64,000 nucleotides of DNA from Dioscorea cayenensis subsp. rotundata (Eukaryota > Streptophyta > Magnoliopsida > Dioscoreales > Dioscoreaceae). The notes under the pieces are model-generated. The model made no database searches. It was not told where the DNA came from and worked only from the letters and a program-made list of their open reading frames with translations. Within the stretch, counting starts at the first letter, position 1. Each line of letters opens with the position of its first letter. The stretch spans positions 29,575,610 to 29,639,609 of the forward strand of contig NC_052479.1 in the NCBI RefSeq assembly GCF_009730915.1, in the 5' to 3' direction. A program made the translations under genes and the position numbers. Positions 52,823-64,000 of this stretch are shown here, piece by piece.

Positions 52823-53656
52823 ATGATGTCGATCCTTCCGAGCAGCGAGACGATTGAGATCCGAGATGTATGGGCGGAGAACCTGGAAGACGAGTTCGCC
52901 CTCATTCGTTCCTTCATTGACGAATTCCCCTACGTCGCCATGGATACGGAGTTCCCTGGTGTTGCTCTTCGCCCTGTTGGTGCCTTCCCTTCTACTGCTG
53001 ACTACCACTACCTCACCCTCAAGGCCAACGTCGACATCCTGAAGCTTATTCAGCTCGGCCTCACTCTCTCCGCTGCTGATGGCTCTCTCCCCGCCTCTCC
53101 CTCCTCTGGCCGCTTCCTTGTCTGGCAGTTCAACTTTCGTGAGTTCGATCCCGACTCCGACATCTACGCCCATGACTCCATCGATCTCCTCACCTCCTCT
53201 GGCATCGATCTTATCAAGAACCGTGAGGAGGGCGTTGATTCTATGCGCTTTGCTGAGCTCTTGATGTCTTCCGGCATTGTCCTTAATGATTCCATCCATT
53301 GGGTTACTTTCCACAGTGGGTATGATTTCGGATACTTGTTGAAGGTGCTGACTTGCCAAAACTTGCCCGAGACCCAAGCCGGATTCTTTGAGCTCATCAA
53401 CATATACTTCCCGAGAGTTTATGATATCAAGCATTTGATGAGGTTTTGTAATAGTTTGCATGGAGGGTTGAACAAGCTCGCGGAGTTGCTTGAGGTTGAT
53501 AGGGTTGGGATTTGTCATCAGGCTGGGTCTGATAGCCTGTTGACAGCGTGCACCTTTAGGAAGCTCAAGGAATGCTTTTTCAGTGGCTCCACTGAGAGGT
53601 ATGCCGGAGTGCTTTATGGACTTGGTGTTGAAAATGGGCATGCTAGTGGTCATTGA
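52823..53656 (+). CDS. CAF1: CAF1b, CCR4-associated factor 1 (DEDD poly(A) deadenylase)
   Basis: Second tandem copy of the CCR4-NOT deadenylase subunit: 277 residues, intronless. The start at 52823 ([17 protein letters not shown]) is chosen to match CAF1a; the frame stays open 30 codons further upstream, but that extension has no counterpart in CAF1a. Catalytic D41 and E43 (MDTEFPG), D168 ([10 protein letters not shown]) and D237 ([10 protein letters not shown]) are intact. Differences from CAF1a are mostly conservative and concentrated at LIKNREEG against FQKNFEKG, and at [15 protein letters not shown] against [15 protein letters not shown]. The leader has a GAAGACGAAGACG-type repeat where CAF1a has pure GAA. 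No lesion is seen, so it is likely functional. Confidence 0.95.
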   Translation: MMSILPSSETIEIRDVWAENLEDEFALIRSFIDEFPYVAMDTEFPGVALRPVGAFPSTADYHYLTLKANVDILKLIQLGLTLSAADGSLPASPSSGRFLVWQFNFREFDPDSDIYAHDSIDLLTSSGIDLIKNREEGVDSMRFAELLMSSGIVLNDSIHWVTFHSGYDFGYLLKVLTCQNLPETQAGFFELINIYFPRVYDIKHLMRFCNSLHGGLNKLAELLEVDRVGICHQAGSDSLLTACTFRKLKECFFSGSTERYAGVLYGLGVENGHASGH

Positions 53657-53984
53657 AATGGAAAAATATAAATGGGGAAATAGGAAACTAGTAATAAGAT
53701 TTTGAGGTTGATGATATGAAAAAAATGCTTTGGATGGTAAATGTAGCATCTTTTCTTTTGTTTCAGCTATGTTATTCCTTACTAATATGAAAGTTGGAGT
53801 TCTTAATTTCCATTCAATTACGTGTTCCTGATTTGGTAACTGATAGATAATGGTTATTAGTGCATGGGGGATGTGTACTCTTGTCAATAGTTTGTTATTG
53901 AGAAAGTTTGGGATTTATATTTTGTTTGTGAAGAATGTTCTCCTTTTCTCTTCCTCTCTGCTAGATTTTGTCTTAGTGGTTTTG

Positions 53985-54215
53985 TTGGAGCATATGGCTA
54001 CAGGTACCTACTTTTCTATTGTTTGCTATTTGTTTGAGTTCATATGGATGATTTTTGGCTTATTTTGAGATGTGTGACTAATGCTTAAGCTTGTTCTATT
54101 TGCTTTTTTTGGAGTATATGCTTACAGAGCCCTACTGTTTAATTGATTGCTATTTCATTTGAGTTCGTACATAGTGATGTGTTTCATTGTTTTGAGATGC
54201 ATGGCAAATGCTATA
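53985..54215 (+). repeat. Degenerate tandem repeat, two units, 3' of CAF1b
   Basis: Units at about 53985-54105 and 54106-54215 carry GGAGCATATG or GGAGTATATG, then CCTACT, TTTGAGTT and TTTTGAGATG landmarks in the same order as the five-unit array behind CAF1a. Copy number therefore differs (two against five) between the tandem genes. Confidence 0.65.
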
Positions 54216-55434
54216 TTTTGATACCTTGTTGATGGAATGCTGTTTATTTTGGGTATAGATGAGAGAATGATTGAGCTAATTTCTTGCTAATCATAATGTT
54301 TGGTTATCCTTTTAATTAGTTTGTTTGTGTTAACCTGTTGCTACTGATTACAATGGTCGTATGAAGAATTGTAATGAAAAGCATCAGAATGAGTGGTTGC
54401 GTTGTTTGTTTGGTTAAACTATGGTTGATGATTGAAATTGAGTGAGTTGGTGTCGTATCCCCATTGAAGTTACATTGTTCTGAGCATTCAGGTATTATCT
54501 GTGAGATGGATCATATCGATAGTATCAGTTGAGTGGTATATTGGAAATTTATCGTGAATTAGCTTGAAAATGTATGACTTCGAGGTCTTTTTCCTTTTTT
54601 CTGCTTTCTTTCTTTTTTTCTTTCTCTTTCTCTTGTTCTTTCTTTCTTTTTCTTTCCGTTGTCTTTTTCTTTCTGGCCTTTAGCAAGCCACTGTATTTTA
54701 TTTTATTTTTAATTTAATCTGAATGTTATTTTTTGCTTGAGATAAGTCTGGGGGGTTCACCATGAGAAAACTAAGATCAGTCATGGATGATGGATTATTT
54801 TGACTCCTGAAATGGGAATTTCTTGTATGATCTCTCTGGGGGTTTGACAAGTCTGTCATGAATTCTATGTTGTATTCAGGTGTTCTTTAAATTTCTTTGG
54901 CTTGTATTTGGTCTTCTCTGCTCACACTTTTGTTATGTTTCTATCTTGTTGATGTTTGCATTGGTATACATGTTGACCTCATCCTCGAATGTTCTTTATG
55001 GATTTCGATATGTTAGTGAAATTGAATTTATAATCATGAAATGGTTTGCAACTCTTTGATTTTTGTGCCTCCATTTTGATGTGTGGTTTGCATACCTAAA
55101 CATCTCAGCCAATTCTTGATTATTCAGTGTGATTCTCTATAGATGTTTGAAGTGAGAAATCTTTAATTATGGAGAAGATTTGTTCACTCAAATTGTTGAC
55201 TGCTGTGCATTTGGGGAATTTTAATAGTTCCAGTGAAGCAATGACTCTTTGAGTCTTGATTAGGAACTGTGGTCTGACTTGCTTATCTTTGTATGTGGCT
55301 TATAAAAGAAATATGTATTATCAGTAACCTTTTTTGCATTTCCTACACTGGGTAACGATTTTATGTGATAAGAGTAACTCAATGTGAATGAGGAATATTG
55401 AATGCTATGTGACTTGATTCTTGAATTTAATTTC

Positions 55435-56640
55435 TTTGTTCTGTACTGGTGAACCTTATTGGATGGGTTATTATTCTAACAATTCATCAGGTTGTGTTTT
55501 TCTAGTTCTGGCTTCTCTGTGGTGTTTATCTTCTTGTTTGATTGCCAGGTATTTTCCTAATCTTGAAATAAATTTTCCTAGTCATGCCTTTTCTATTAAA
55601 GCTTGATGATTTTATACAATGTAAAATGCACATTTATGGTTTGCTCCAGTGTTTTTTAATCTACAGCTCCAATTATCATTTTAACAGGTTTACCAACTAT
55701 TTGGTGTTCTAATAATTTTATTCTTGTTCTGCTATATATCTTATAAATCATGTGTCTTATTATGAGTATAATCATGTTAATTGGTTTTTTATGGGTGATC
55801 TACTGCGATAATTAAGCGTGTTGGGATAAATTCTTTCCATGAAAACATCCCATTACATGTGCAATGCAGTGACTTGCTAGGTAATTGTCAATTGGAACCA
55901 GAACAGCCAGGCTGCCAGAGTAACAGTTCCAAGAAATTTCACATTCTTTTTATATACAATAATTCAAATGGCAGGATCAGTGTATCAGACTCATTAAATT
56001 TGAAAGCTTGGAAGAACTTCAGGTAATGAAGGTATCCTAGAAATTTCCATTTCTTTTTATACACTATGGTTCTGATGGTGCAAAGAGATGCTAATACTGA
56101 ATGCATATTGTTTTGGAACTAGTGTAATTGTTGATCCTCTGAAGATTGAGCCTTATTTCAGCACAAAATTTACTAAAGGTTGTTTCTTCAAAAATTCTTC
56201 TTAATTTCTACAGCTTGTGTCAAGGACCAAAGGAATTCCCCTGATGCTGATTAAACTGCAATTTCATTATGGAACTCAGGTAAGCTTTCTTTATCTGAAC
56301 ATATATTTATTATTCTCCGTTTCGGCTACAATGCTGACACCTTAATTTTGGAAGTTCAGAGAATGTCAAACATGCTTAGTACTAAGGTTTGGCAGCAGAG
56401 GACTCCAAGAAATTTCTTGGTCACAAAGCAATGTTAGTACTTGACTTCCTTTAGATTAAACATGTCAAATGCTTAATTTACATTGATCTGAAACTTGTTA
56501 TGCAACATAATTACTGATTGATTTATGGTTCTTGATTCTATGAAGATTGAAACCAATTGCAACAAGAAAATGTACACTGTGGAATCCCTATCATGTTTGT
56601 TAAGAAGATGCAAGTCAAGCAGGAAGTTAGGTAAGCTTCT
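55435..56640 (+). other. Exon-like segments of an unidentified spliced transcript
   Basis: Short segments bounded by AG and GT sites are kept in both arms: 55975-56022 (ending CTTCAG|GTAATG), 56123-56178 (which can read VIVDPLKIEPYFSTKFTK), 56214-56279 (ending CTCAG|GTAAGC) and a segment at about 56547-56629 ending before GTAAGC. Upstream, about 55440-55555 can read GEPYWMG followed by a hydrophobic stretch and ends at GCCAG|GTATTT. I could not join these into one frame and do not recognise the product. They may be exons of a decayed or non-coding gene, or chance. Confidence 0.25.
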
Positions 56641-59600
56641 TTAACCAAACTTTATATTTAGTATTCAGCATTTGAATCAGGATAACATCTTTTTTGTGAC
56701 TTAGTATCTCTGAGTCTCAATCTTTGTTGAATCTTTGTAGTTTTTTAAATAATTTTTCATTATTATAATCCTTATTAAATTGAGTACTAGTAAAGGGTGT
56801 CAGTTGTCAGGCATCTCTGTTTTCTATCTTGCCCTCTCTTTGTATTATATTGCATTTGTCTTCTATTTTGTACCACTTCTCTTTCTTGCTTTAAAATTTC
56901 CAAAATTAGAAAATGGAAATTTATTAGCTTTTTTTCTTCATTCTTTCTTTTTCTTTTTAGGTTGTGCACTGATATAAAACTTCACTCTGTGATTCTGTTG
57001 TATATTTAGAAATGCTAGAACTCCACAACCAAACAGATACTGTTATCTATTAGGGGCATTTACATTCATACCCTCATAAAATCATAATTACATTTATACC
57101 CATAAAACACCAAAATTTGCATACATATATACACACACAAATTAGAGATTATATATATATTTTTTCCTTTTTTAGGTCATGGTGCACTAATATAAAACTT
57201 TACAATGATTATATTGCATTTAGAAATGCTAGAACTCCACAATCAAACATAGATCATTACTCCTTCTGTCCCTTTAGAACTGTTCATTTTAACCATTTTA
57301 CGAAAAATAAGAAGAATAGTTAGAATTAAAAATTTTAGGAACATTTAGTTTTTTTTTTTCATTTTTCCCGTTTATCTCTCCATCCATTAAAATTGTGTAT
57401 TGAAGATAACAATTGTGGAGAATAATGCATTTAAATAGGTTGATAAAGTTAAATTAGATATGTGGACAGATAATTTGGAATATAAAAAGGTTCAAGAAAT
57501 CGACACTTATAATATCTGGTTTGGTATTTGGGAAGGAAATGGAATACCATTCGTCAAGGGATCATATGTACACCTTTAGAGAATTACTTATTTGTATATA
57601 TTTATTAATTATTTTCTTTATTTAAACTTGAATAGAAATGATAGAAAAAGAAAAAAAGGGGAGTGATCTCTATCTTGTAAGGGAGGCAGCATTCATTGTT
57701 TTTGTCAAAAATTCTACATGCTTGTCATCTTGTTCACAGAGAATCCATTGAACTGCCAACTCTGCAGATGCTAAGTTATCCCCACACCACCACCACCACC
57801 AACTATTTTTTTGTGCCATCCAGCTTGGCACTTTTGCATGCTCTCATCACTTTTCTTTTTGGTCCCTCCTTCACCTTTCTTCTTCTTCCCACACTCATTT
57901 TTTGTGGACCCTGTTAATGGATCCAGGTCCAAGTTTTATCCAAATCTGAACCCTATTCAAGCTTGACTTTATATATAGATATATAGGCAAGGAAAGGATG
58001 TCTTTAGATTTTAAATTTATTAACATCCCTATAACAATTATTAGATAATGATATAATAGCTATTATTGATGTGGTCTCCTCGGTAGGATATAGAATATTT
58101 ATAGGTAGTTGTTGCTTTGTTTTTTGCAGCTATGGAGAATGGGTTTGCCATTGTTTAGTCCATAGATTTCAAACCTAGTGATGTTCCTAGATAATCGGCT
58201 CTTATATATATGTGTTTGTATATTAGCATATTAGATTGGATTGATTTAGAGGTGGCACAATAAGTCAACATTAGTAGTTTTTTTAGAGTTTAGGATTTAA
58301 GAAATAGTTTTGAATTGTATGTATTCGAGCATCATTATGAAAATTGGGTTATTTGGGGGGCTTGGATGATGGCGGTATCATCAAGTCTTTTTAACAATAA
58401 ATAAACATGAATTAAAAAAAAAAAAAAGGAAAAAGAAAGAGCTAAAAAACAAGTAGAAATCCCAAGAGAGGAATCTATGTCTCATCTCAACAAGGGAGTG
58501 TTTTTCTTTATTTTGTCATTGAGCTTGTCCTTTTGCAATCATTTATTTGAGTTTTTATTCCTTCTTGTCCAGTCTCTTGGATCAGACTTGAAGTAGAACT
58601 TTGGTAGAATATCAAGGTTAGTTTTTATATTCTTTTTATTGTCTTTTCAGTCCATCTATTTCAATTTAAGCTTTTTTTAAATCATTTTTTACTCTTTGAA
58701 TGAATGTAATCAAGTCCTCAAAACTGTATTAATCATGAAAGTATATAATATACTCTACACAATTCATTCATAATAATCATTGTACCATACATAATTTAGA
58801 AAAATAATGCAAATTCTTTACCTCTTATATGAACCATAGAATGTATGAGCAATAAAAGTTATTAATCGGCATGTTCAAAGAGTAGATGGGGAAATTGATT
58901 GCATTCATTTAAAAAGTAGAGGGATTAAAAAAAAACTTAAATTGAAGTAAGATGATTAAAATGACAAAATGAAAAGAGTATAGGGAATAACCTGGATATT
59001 CTATCCTAAAACTTTGATCTTTTTTTTTACTTAAAAGTTTAAATATTTCACTCACGGGATCTACCTTTTCAATTCATTATTTTTATTTTTATTTTTATTT
59101 TATTATATTTTTATATTATTAATTCTATACTATTCTTGGACATAATTATTGATTGCTTCAACCATTTGTTATAATTAATCAATATAAAACTATTTTTTAA
59201 TTGCACGTTTTTCTTTACCGTACTGTTTCATAATTAATCTTGGACCATTGCATAGTCATTTAACTGAACAAATAATTAATTTAAATATCTATTATGACAA
59301 GCATCCTGTTTAGAGGTAAAAATATAATAATTATATCACTAATTTATTTTTATATTAAAATTTTAGGAGAGTGTCTATACATTATATATATATATATAAA
59401 GTCAAAGCAAGAAATATTATAGTACTATTGTAGATTCCAATACCCGAGGCAATGAGGAATTATTAATTTGGATCAAGAGCTAATCCTTAATAAAAAAAAT
59501 GCTTTTAATTTAATACTAATTATTGGGACTTGGACTATTCCAAACATTGGGGGACATGAATTTAATTTTTTTTGCTCTAAGCTTATAGCTGAGATGACCC

Positions 59601-60361
59601 CTTAAGTATGATTGATAGCCAACTCATTACATGTTGGGCATCTTGTCAATTCCCAATTAAGTTGGACCTTTTGGTTAAATTATTTAAGACATAATTAAAT
59701 CTACATTGAAATTAGAGAAGATATTTTTGACAAATTACTTCTAAAACAAAATTTTAAATCATTAATAAAATCAAATCTGCCGTCCTTTTTGTTGACTCTT
59801 GACCTCCAAGTCATTCAAAGGAAACACTCTTTCGGAAATTAGTATATATTGTTTACTTATAAAGTAATTGATAATTTTTTTTATTGAAAGACAAAATTAC
59901 CCCACTCTCTTGTTCTTATCCAAAGTCATTATCCATAATTCAACCGTTGGATCGAAATCCAACGAGATGATAATTGGATTTCTATAGATTTTTTAACCTA
60001 TAAATGTTAATAGAGGATTATATATATATATATATATATATTCATAAAACTTCTACAACAAGGGCATGCTAGTAATTACTCACTTTAATAGGGACAAACA
60101 CAAGGACTTCTTACACCATTGCATAGAAAATGGAGTTATACTTCACATGTGTATCGCAACAAACATAACAAACCCCCTAAATTTCATCCACAAAACAAAC
60201 AAACTCTTATTTTTTCTTATCTTTCTTTTTATTTTAAATAAAAATCAAACTTACTCCTCTTCTTCTTCTTCTCATTTCTCTTCTCCTTCATTATATTTAT
60301 ACACACACATATATACACACACAAACACATACAGATAGAGGAAGAGATAGAGATAAGAGAA
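56641..60361. other. Intergenic DNA and S28 upstream region
   Basis: Contains a direct repeat of about 70 bp (56963-57030 and 57178-57247, sharing GCACTRATATAAAACTT and AAATGCTAGAACTCCACAA). It also has a C-rich stretch at 57690-57930 without a convincing frame, the possible retroposed segment at 58050-58430, and AT-rich DNA. A TATATTTATA motif at about 60292-60301 may be the S28 TATA box. Confidence 0.55.
58050..58430 (+). mobile_element. Possible LINE or other retroposed 3' end with poly(A)
   Basis: A distinct segment ends GATGGCGGTATCATCAAG followed by AATAAA-like signals and a 14-base A run at about 58414-58428. The counterpart lies at about 14715-15075 in the left arm. No reverse-transcriptase frame is present and target-site duplications were not found, so this is a tentative call. 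Confidence 0.3.
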
Positions 60362-61861
60362 ATGTCTTCATCTGTACATCAACTCTTTAACTTCATCATC
60401 ATCATCATCATCATCATCACCTTCACAACAACAACAAGTGTGAATTCTATCTCCATACCATTCCCTGAAACCCTAAAACAATCTCTTAACCATAACTCTA
60501 AACCAACAAAACCATCTTCATCCTCACTACCAGTTACAACTCACTACTTCCCTCAAATCCTAGACCACTTCACCTTCACTCCAAATTCCTCCAAACTCTT
60601 CTCCCAAAAATACCTCCTCAACTCCACCTTCTGGTCCTCTTCTTCCTCCCCTATCTTCGTCTACACCGGCAATGAAGGCGATATCGAATGGTTCACCTCC
60701 AACACCGGCTTCATGTTCGACATTGCTCCTACCTTCAATGCTCTCCTTGTCTTCATTGAGGTCCTTCTTCCTCATCATCACTCTTTGCTTGTTTAATATC
60801 TTATATTGATATCAATCTTTTGTTGCAGCATCGCTTTTATGGTGAATCTTTACCATTCGGTAATGACTCTTATACTTCTACTGATACTCTTGGTTACCTC
60901 ACTTCTACACAAGCATTGGCTGATTACGCCGAGCTTATAAAGAGCTTGAAGCATAACCTTTCGGCCGAGGCTGCTCCTGTTGTCGTCTTTGGTGGCTCTT
61001 ATGGAGGAAGTATATAAATATATATTTATATATGCTCTTGTTCTTTTTGTTTTTAATCCGTGCGACGATGGTCTGGATCTTTTTGTGTCATTGATAACTT
61101 TATTTATATATATATATATATATATATAAATGATTTTTTGTTTTGTTGGAATAGTGTTGGCTGCATGGTTTAGATTGAAGTATCCACATATAGCAATGGG
61201 AGCGTTGGCATCATCAGCTCCAATTTTTACAGTTTGATAAAATTGTTCCTTGGAGTAGTTTTTATGATGCTGTTTCTCAAGATTACAAGGTTGGTTGGTT
61301 GGTTTGTTTGTTTGTTTGTTTGTTTATTTATGAAATGTTTAATTATTTTGTTTAATTTTGGGAATAATAAATGATTTAGGATGAGAGCATGAATTGTTTT
61401 GAAGTGATAAAAGAGAGTTGGGATGTACTGATGCAAGTGGCTGCCACAAAGAATGGTTTGCTCCAGCTTAGCAAGACTTTTAGAAGTTGCAAGTGAGTTT
61501 CATTAGATCTAGATCTGTTTCATTTTCTTATTATTTATTATTATTTTTTTATTATTGAATATTTTTATTTTATTTTTTTATTATTTGTTTTTGATTGAAA
61601 AACAAAATTATTTGAAATTCAACATCAAAGTGGAGCACACTAATACTTGTCTTCAAGAAAAAAAGCATGTGCATCTTGGAGCCAAAGTCCAAAGAATCTT
61701 ATTAGAAAATTTAGGCTTTGATTGGCACCTTTTTCTTATAGAAAAAGATGTTATTGATCTTTGTTTGCTTGAATGGAATGAAGACTTTTTAGACTTTTAA
61801 TAGTAGAGTGATAGAGATTTAAAAACAATTGATGTGGATTGTGATATTATCTTTTTATGTT

Positions 61862-61892
<31 letters not shown>

Positions 61893-63633
61893 TAATCTAA
61901 ATTTATTAAAATTAATTAATAATTATATATATATATATATATAGAAATATATATATATTAGTGATTTTAAAATTTTTGAATTATTTTTTTGAAAAATTAT
62001 ACAGGAAACTCCAGTCAGTGTACTCAGTCAGGGACTGGTTATGGACTGCATTTGTATACACAGCAATGGTTGATTATCCAACTCCTGCAAATTTCATGGC
62101 TTCTCTTCCTGCCCACCCTGTCAAACAGGTATTTTTTTTTTATTATTTATTATTATTTTTTTAATAAATATGGACAAGTCACTTGTTAGGGACAGACACA
62201 CGTGAGGAGTTAAACTCTACAACACTTATGCCCTGTCTCTCCAGATGGGATGAATAACTTATACAGGAGATCTGATGTTAATAGATCAAATAGTTGTGCT
62301 GTGTCTATTAGTTATTATTATTATTAGAAAAAAATTATTTTTTATATAATTAAAAATATAATTATTAATATACTATCATAAAAAAATATAAATTATATTT
62401 ACTTAAATAATAAAAAAAGGCATTATACTTCTTTATAAAATAATTGAATTGATTTTTAGAAGGTATATAAGCAAGTATCATTTATAAAAATATGTATAAA
62501 GCAATTGCACATGTTTTTTTAAGGATAAATAAAAATATCTTTTATTATTAAGTAATTATTATTATTATAATAATTTTAGTAAGTTTATATTTGACTGATA
62601 AAACTGCATTCTTGTTTGATTAATGGATTATATTATTGTTTTTTGTGAATTTTAATGTAGATGTGTAGGATTATTGATGGATTTCCAAAAGGAGCAAACA
62701 AGCTTGACAAAGTTTTTGCTGCTGCAAGTGTTTATTATAATCACTCTGGTGATGTTAAATGCTTTGATTTTGAAGGCTCAAGTGATCCTCATGGCCTCAG
62801 TGGATGGAATTGGCAGGTAATTATATATATATATATTTATATCATTTTTTATTTATTATTTTTTATATAAAAATAGTACTCTTTCTATTTTTTTAAATAC
62901 ATGTTGTTTAAAGTTGTTGCGATAAGAATTAAAAAAATAATATTAAATTATTTAAAATTTAATATAAAAATTAACCAAATTACTAAAACTATCCCTCTCT
63001 TGAACAATGTTTTTGGACTATAAATATTTTTTTATTTATTTATGTAATTTAAGAAATTAAAAATGGACAAAAATTGAAAAGAATAAATATTGTCTTGATA
63101 TTGTAAAACGATAATTATTTTTGGAATGAATTTTTTCTCTTTAAAAACAACATGTATTTTTGGAATGGATTGAGTTTTTTTATTGTAATGACAGATAAAA
63201 AGTGAAAGTGAGAAAAATCAGCACATATAACATAACCTAAGTTTAATAATTGTTAAAATAAAAAATAAAAACAAACATTCAATTACTTGTGTTAAATAGT
63301 TTCTAATTTGTTTTATATTTACTTGTGTTTGAAATGACATACCATGATTTTAATTCCATATATTATATATTATGAAAAGTTTTGAAAAGAAAAAATAAAG
63401 ACAAAGGAAAAAGAGACAATTAAATGTTTTTTTTTGTTGGTTTAATAAATGGAATATAAATAATGTTTGGAAATATATAGGCATGCACAGAGATGGTGAT
63501 GCCAATGAATTGCTCTAATGAAAGCATGTTTCCTCCATCAAGCTATGATTATAAACAAACTGAAGCATCATGTAACTTTAAGTATGGTGTTGAACCAAGA
63601 CCACATTGGATCACAACAGAGTATGGTGGCCAT
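60362..63633 (+). CDS. S28 serine protease (Pro-X carboxypeptidase-like), 5' seven exons, one frameshift
   Basis: S28 proteases act in the secretory pathway or vacuole. Exons: 60362-60760, 60829-61009, 61155-61289, 61380-61492, 62005-62128, 62661-62816 and 63481-63633, all with GT-AG introns; the gene continues past the window. The start MSSSVHQLF leads into a hydrophobic signal segment with eight Ile encoded by an ATC repeat. The family pattern follows: [36 protein letters not shown], the nucleophile motif [10 protein letters not shown] (Ser), [20 protein letters not shown], then [22 protein letters not shown] and [12 protein letters not shown] five-T tract at 61224-61228 in exon 3 has one base too many: it shifts the frame to a stop, and exon 3 is 135 bp where 134 would keep phase. 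The left-arm copy has four T there. The frameshift is therefore a sequencing error or a very recent allele. The catalytic Asp and His lie in exons beyond the window. Confidence 0.9.
60394..60418 (+). repeat. (ATC)n trinucleotide repeat in the signal peptide coding region
   Basis: Eight ATC codons encode an Ile run in the hydrophobic core of the S28 signal peptide. The left-arm copy has a shorter run (GAT repeats at about 12642-12660), so the core length varies. Confidence 0.8.
62877..63182. mobile_element. Stowaway-like MITE (right-arm copy)
   Basis: Same element as 9810-10109, in the intron after exon 6 of S28. It starts TACTCTTTCTATT, has the ACATGTTGTTT and ACAACATGTATTTTTGGAATGG pair near its ends, and finishes in TTTTTTTA. 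The TIRs are eroded. Confidence 0.7.
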
Positions 63634-64000
63634 GTAAGTATCTTATATATATATATATATATGCCTTGGTTAAAAATAATATAGAAATTAACCTTATATG
63701 TCCCCTTTTTGTGTTTCCAACAAATTGAGCATATGTTGTATGTATGCATGTATAAAAGCTTGAAATTACATATCTATATCTCTTAATAGATTTTCTTAAA
63801 AAAATTGAGAATTTTTTTTTAACAAATAGGTGACACACCCTCAATTTAGGAGAAATTAGGGACATACACAGGCATGAACTTAATGCCTTAACACACATGT
63901 GTTCTCGTTTCTATCGAGCTTTTAGGGGTTTAATCTCGAGTCTTCCTCAAAATGAATGCTCTTGACAATAGGCTAAGAGACTATTGACATTGAGATTTTT

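Larger units (their letters stand above)
52545..55560 (+). repeat. Segmental tandem duplication, unit 2 (CAF1b plus 3' flank)
   Basis: Partner of 45330-48560, with the same order of leader, CAF1 coding region, degenerate tandem repeat and flank. Coding identity is clearly higher than flank identity, as expected for an old duplication under selection on the protein. Confidence 0.8.
49157..64000 (-). repeat. Right arm of the roughly 15 kb inverted repeat
   Basis: Reverse-complement partner of 8990-24226, running off the window. The inner edge is at or before 49157, where the left partner enters the gap. This arm has open CAF1 and almost entirely open S28 exons, and is the better-quality version. 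Confidence 0.93.

Noticed and set aside
52775..53887. Minus-strand frame of 370 codons over CAF1b
   Set aside because: Antisense shadow of the GC-rich CAF1b coding sequence; the plus strand carries the full CAF1 motif set.

Overview
The window is nuclear DNA from a flowering plant. It is AT-rich, with intron-bearing genes that use GT-AG splice sites, MITEs, LTR-type insertions, a hAT transposon and an inserted block of plastid DNA. The species cannot be read from the sequence. The GC-rich 5' halves of the CAF1 genes lean weakly towards a monocot. A run of exactly 1,000 N (24227-25226) joins two contigs.

Left contig (1-24226). AT-rich DNA with a local tandem duplication comes first. Next is a minus-strand class V (GH18) chitinase broken by an 805 bp solo LTR with a 5 bp target duplication and by two frameshifts. 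A MITE follows, then a minus-strand copy of an S28 (Pro-X carboxypeptidase-like) gene and a minus-strand copy of a CAF1 deadenylase gene, both damaged.

Right contig (25227-64000). It opens with plastid DNA (NUPT) holding an intact rbcL and the start of atpB. This ends inside exon 2 of what looks like a PDS5 cohesin-cofactor gene. Then come a MITE-like element containing a 2.2 kb solo LTR, a 7.3 kb hAT transposon containing a 3.4 kb LTR-like insert, an intact four-exon RPL23 (uL14) gene, two tandem intronless CAF1 genes about 7 kb apart, and the 5' seven exons of a plus-strand S28 gene.

The dominant structure is an inverted repeat of about 15 kb: 8990-24226 matches the reverse complement of 49157-64000, covering CAF1, S28 and everything between. 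The left arm meets the gap and the right arm runs off the window. The left arm carries many short indels and, around 19-22.4 kb, a dense one-directional excess of T-to-C (A-to-G on +) relative to the right arm. The two S28 copies carry complementary lesions. The simplest reading is a second haplotype or poorly polished contig scaffolded in inverted orientation. A real inverted duplication with a decaying arm is not excluded.

Likely working genes are RPL23 and the two CAF1 genes, with the right-arm S28 gene working if its single-base frameshift is a sequence error. I found no new multi-gene system. The most noteworthy biology is the plastid insertion into the PDS5-like gene, the nested transposons next to the RPL23 promoter, the chitinase inactivated by a solo LTR, and the unexplained degenerate tandem repeat arrays downstream of both CAF1 genes.
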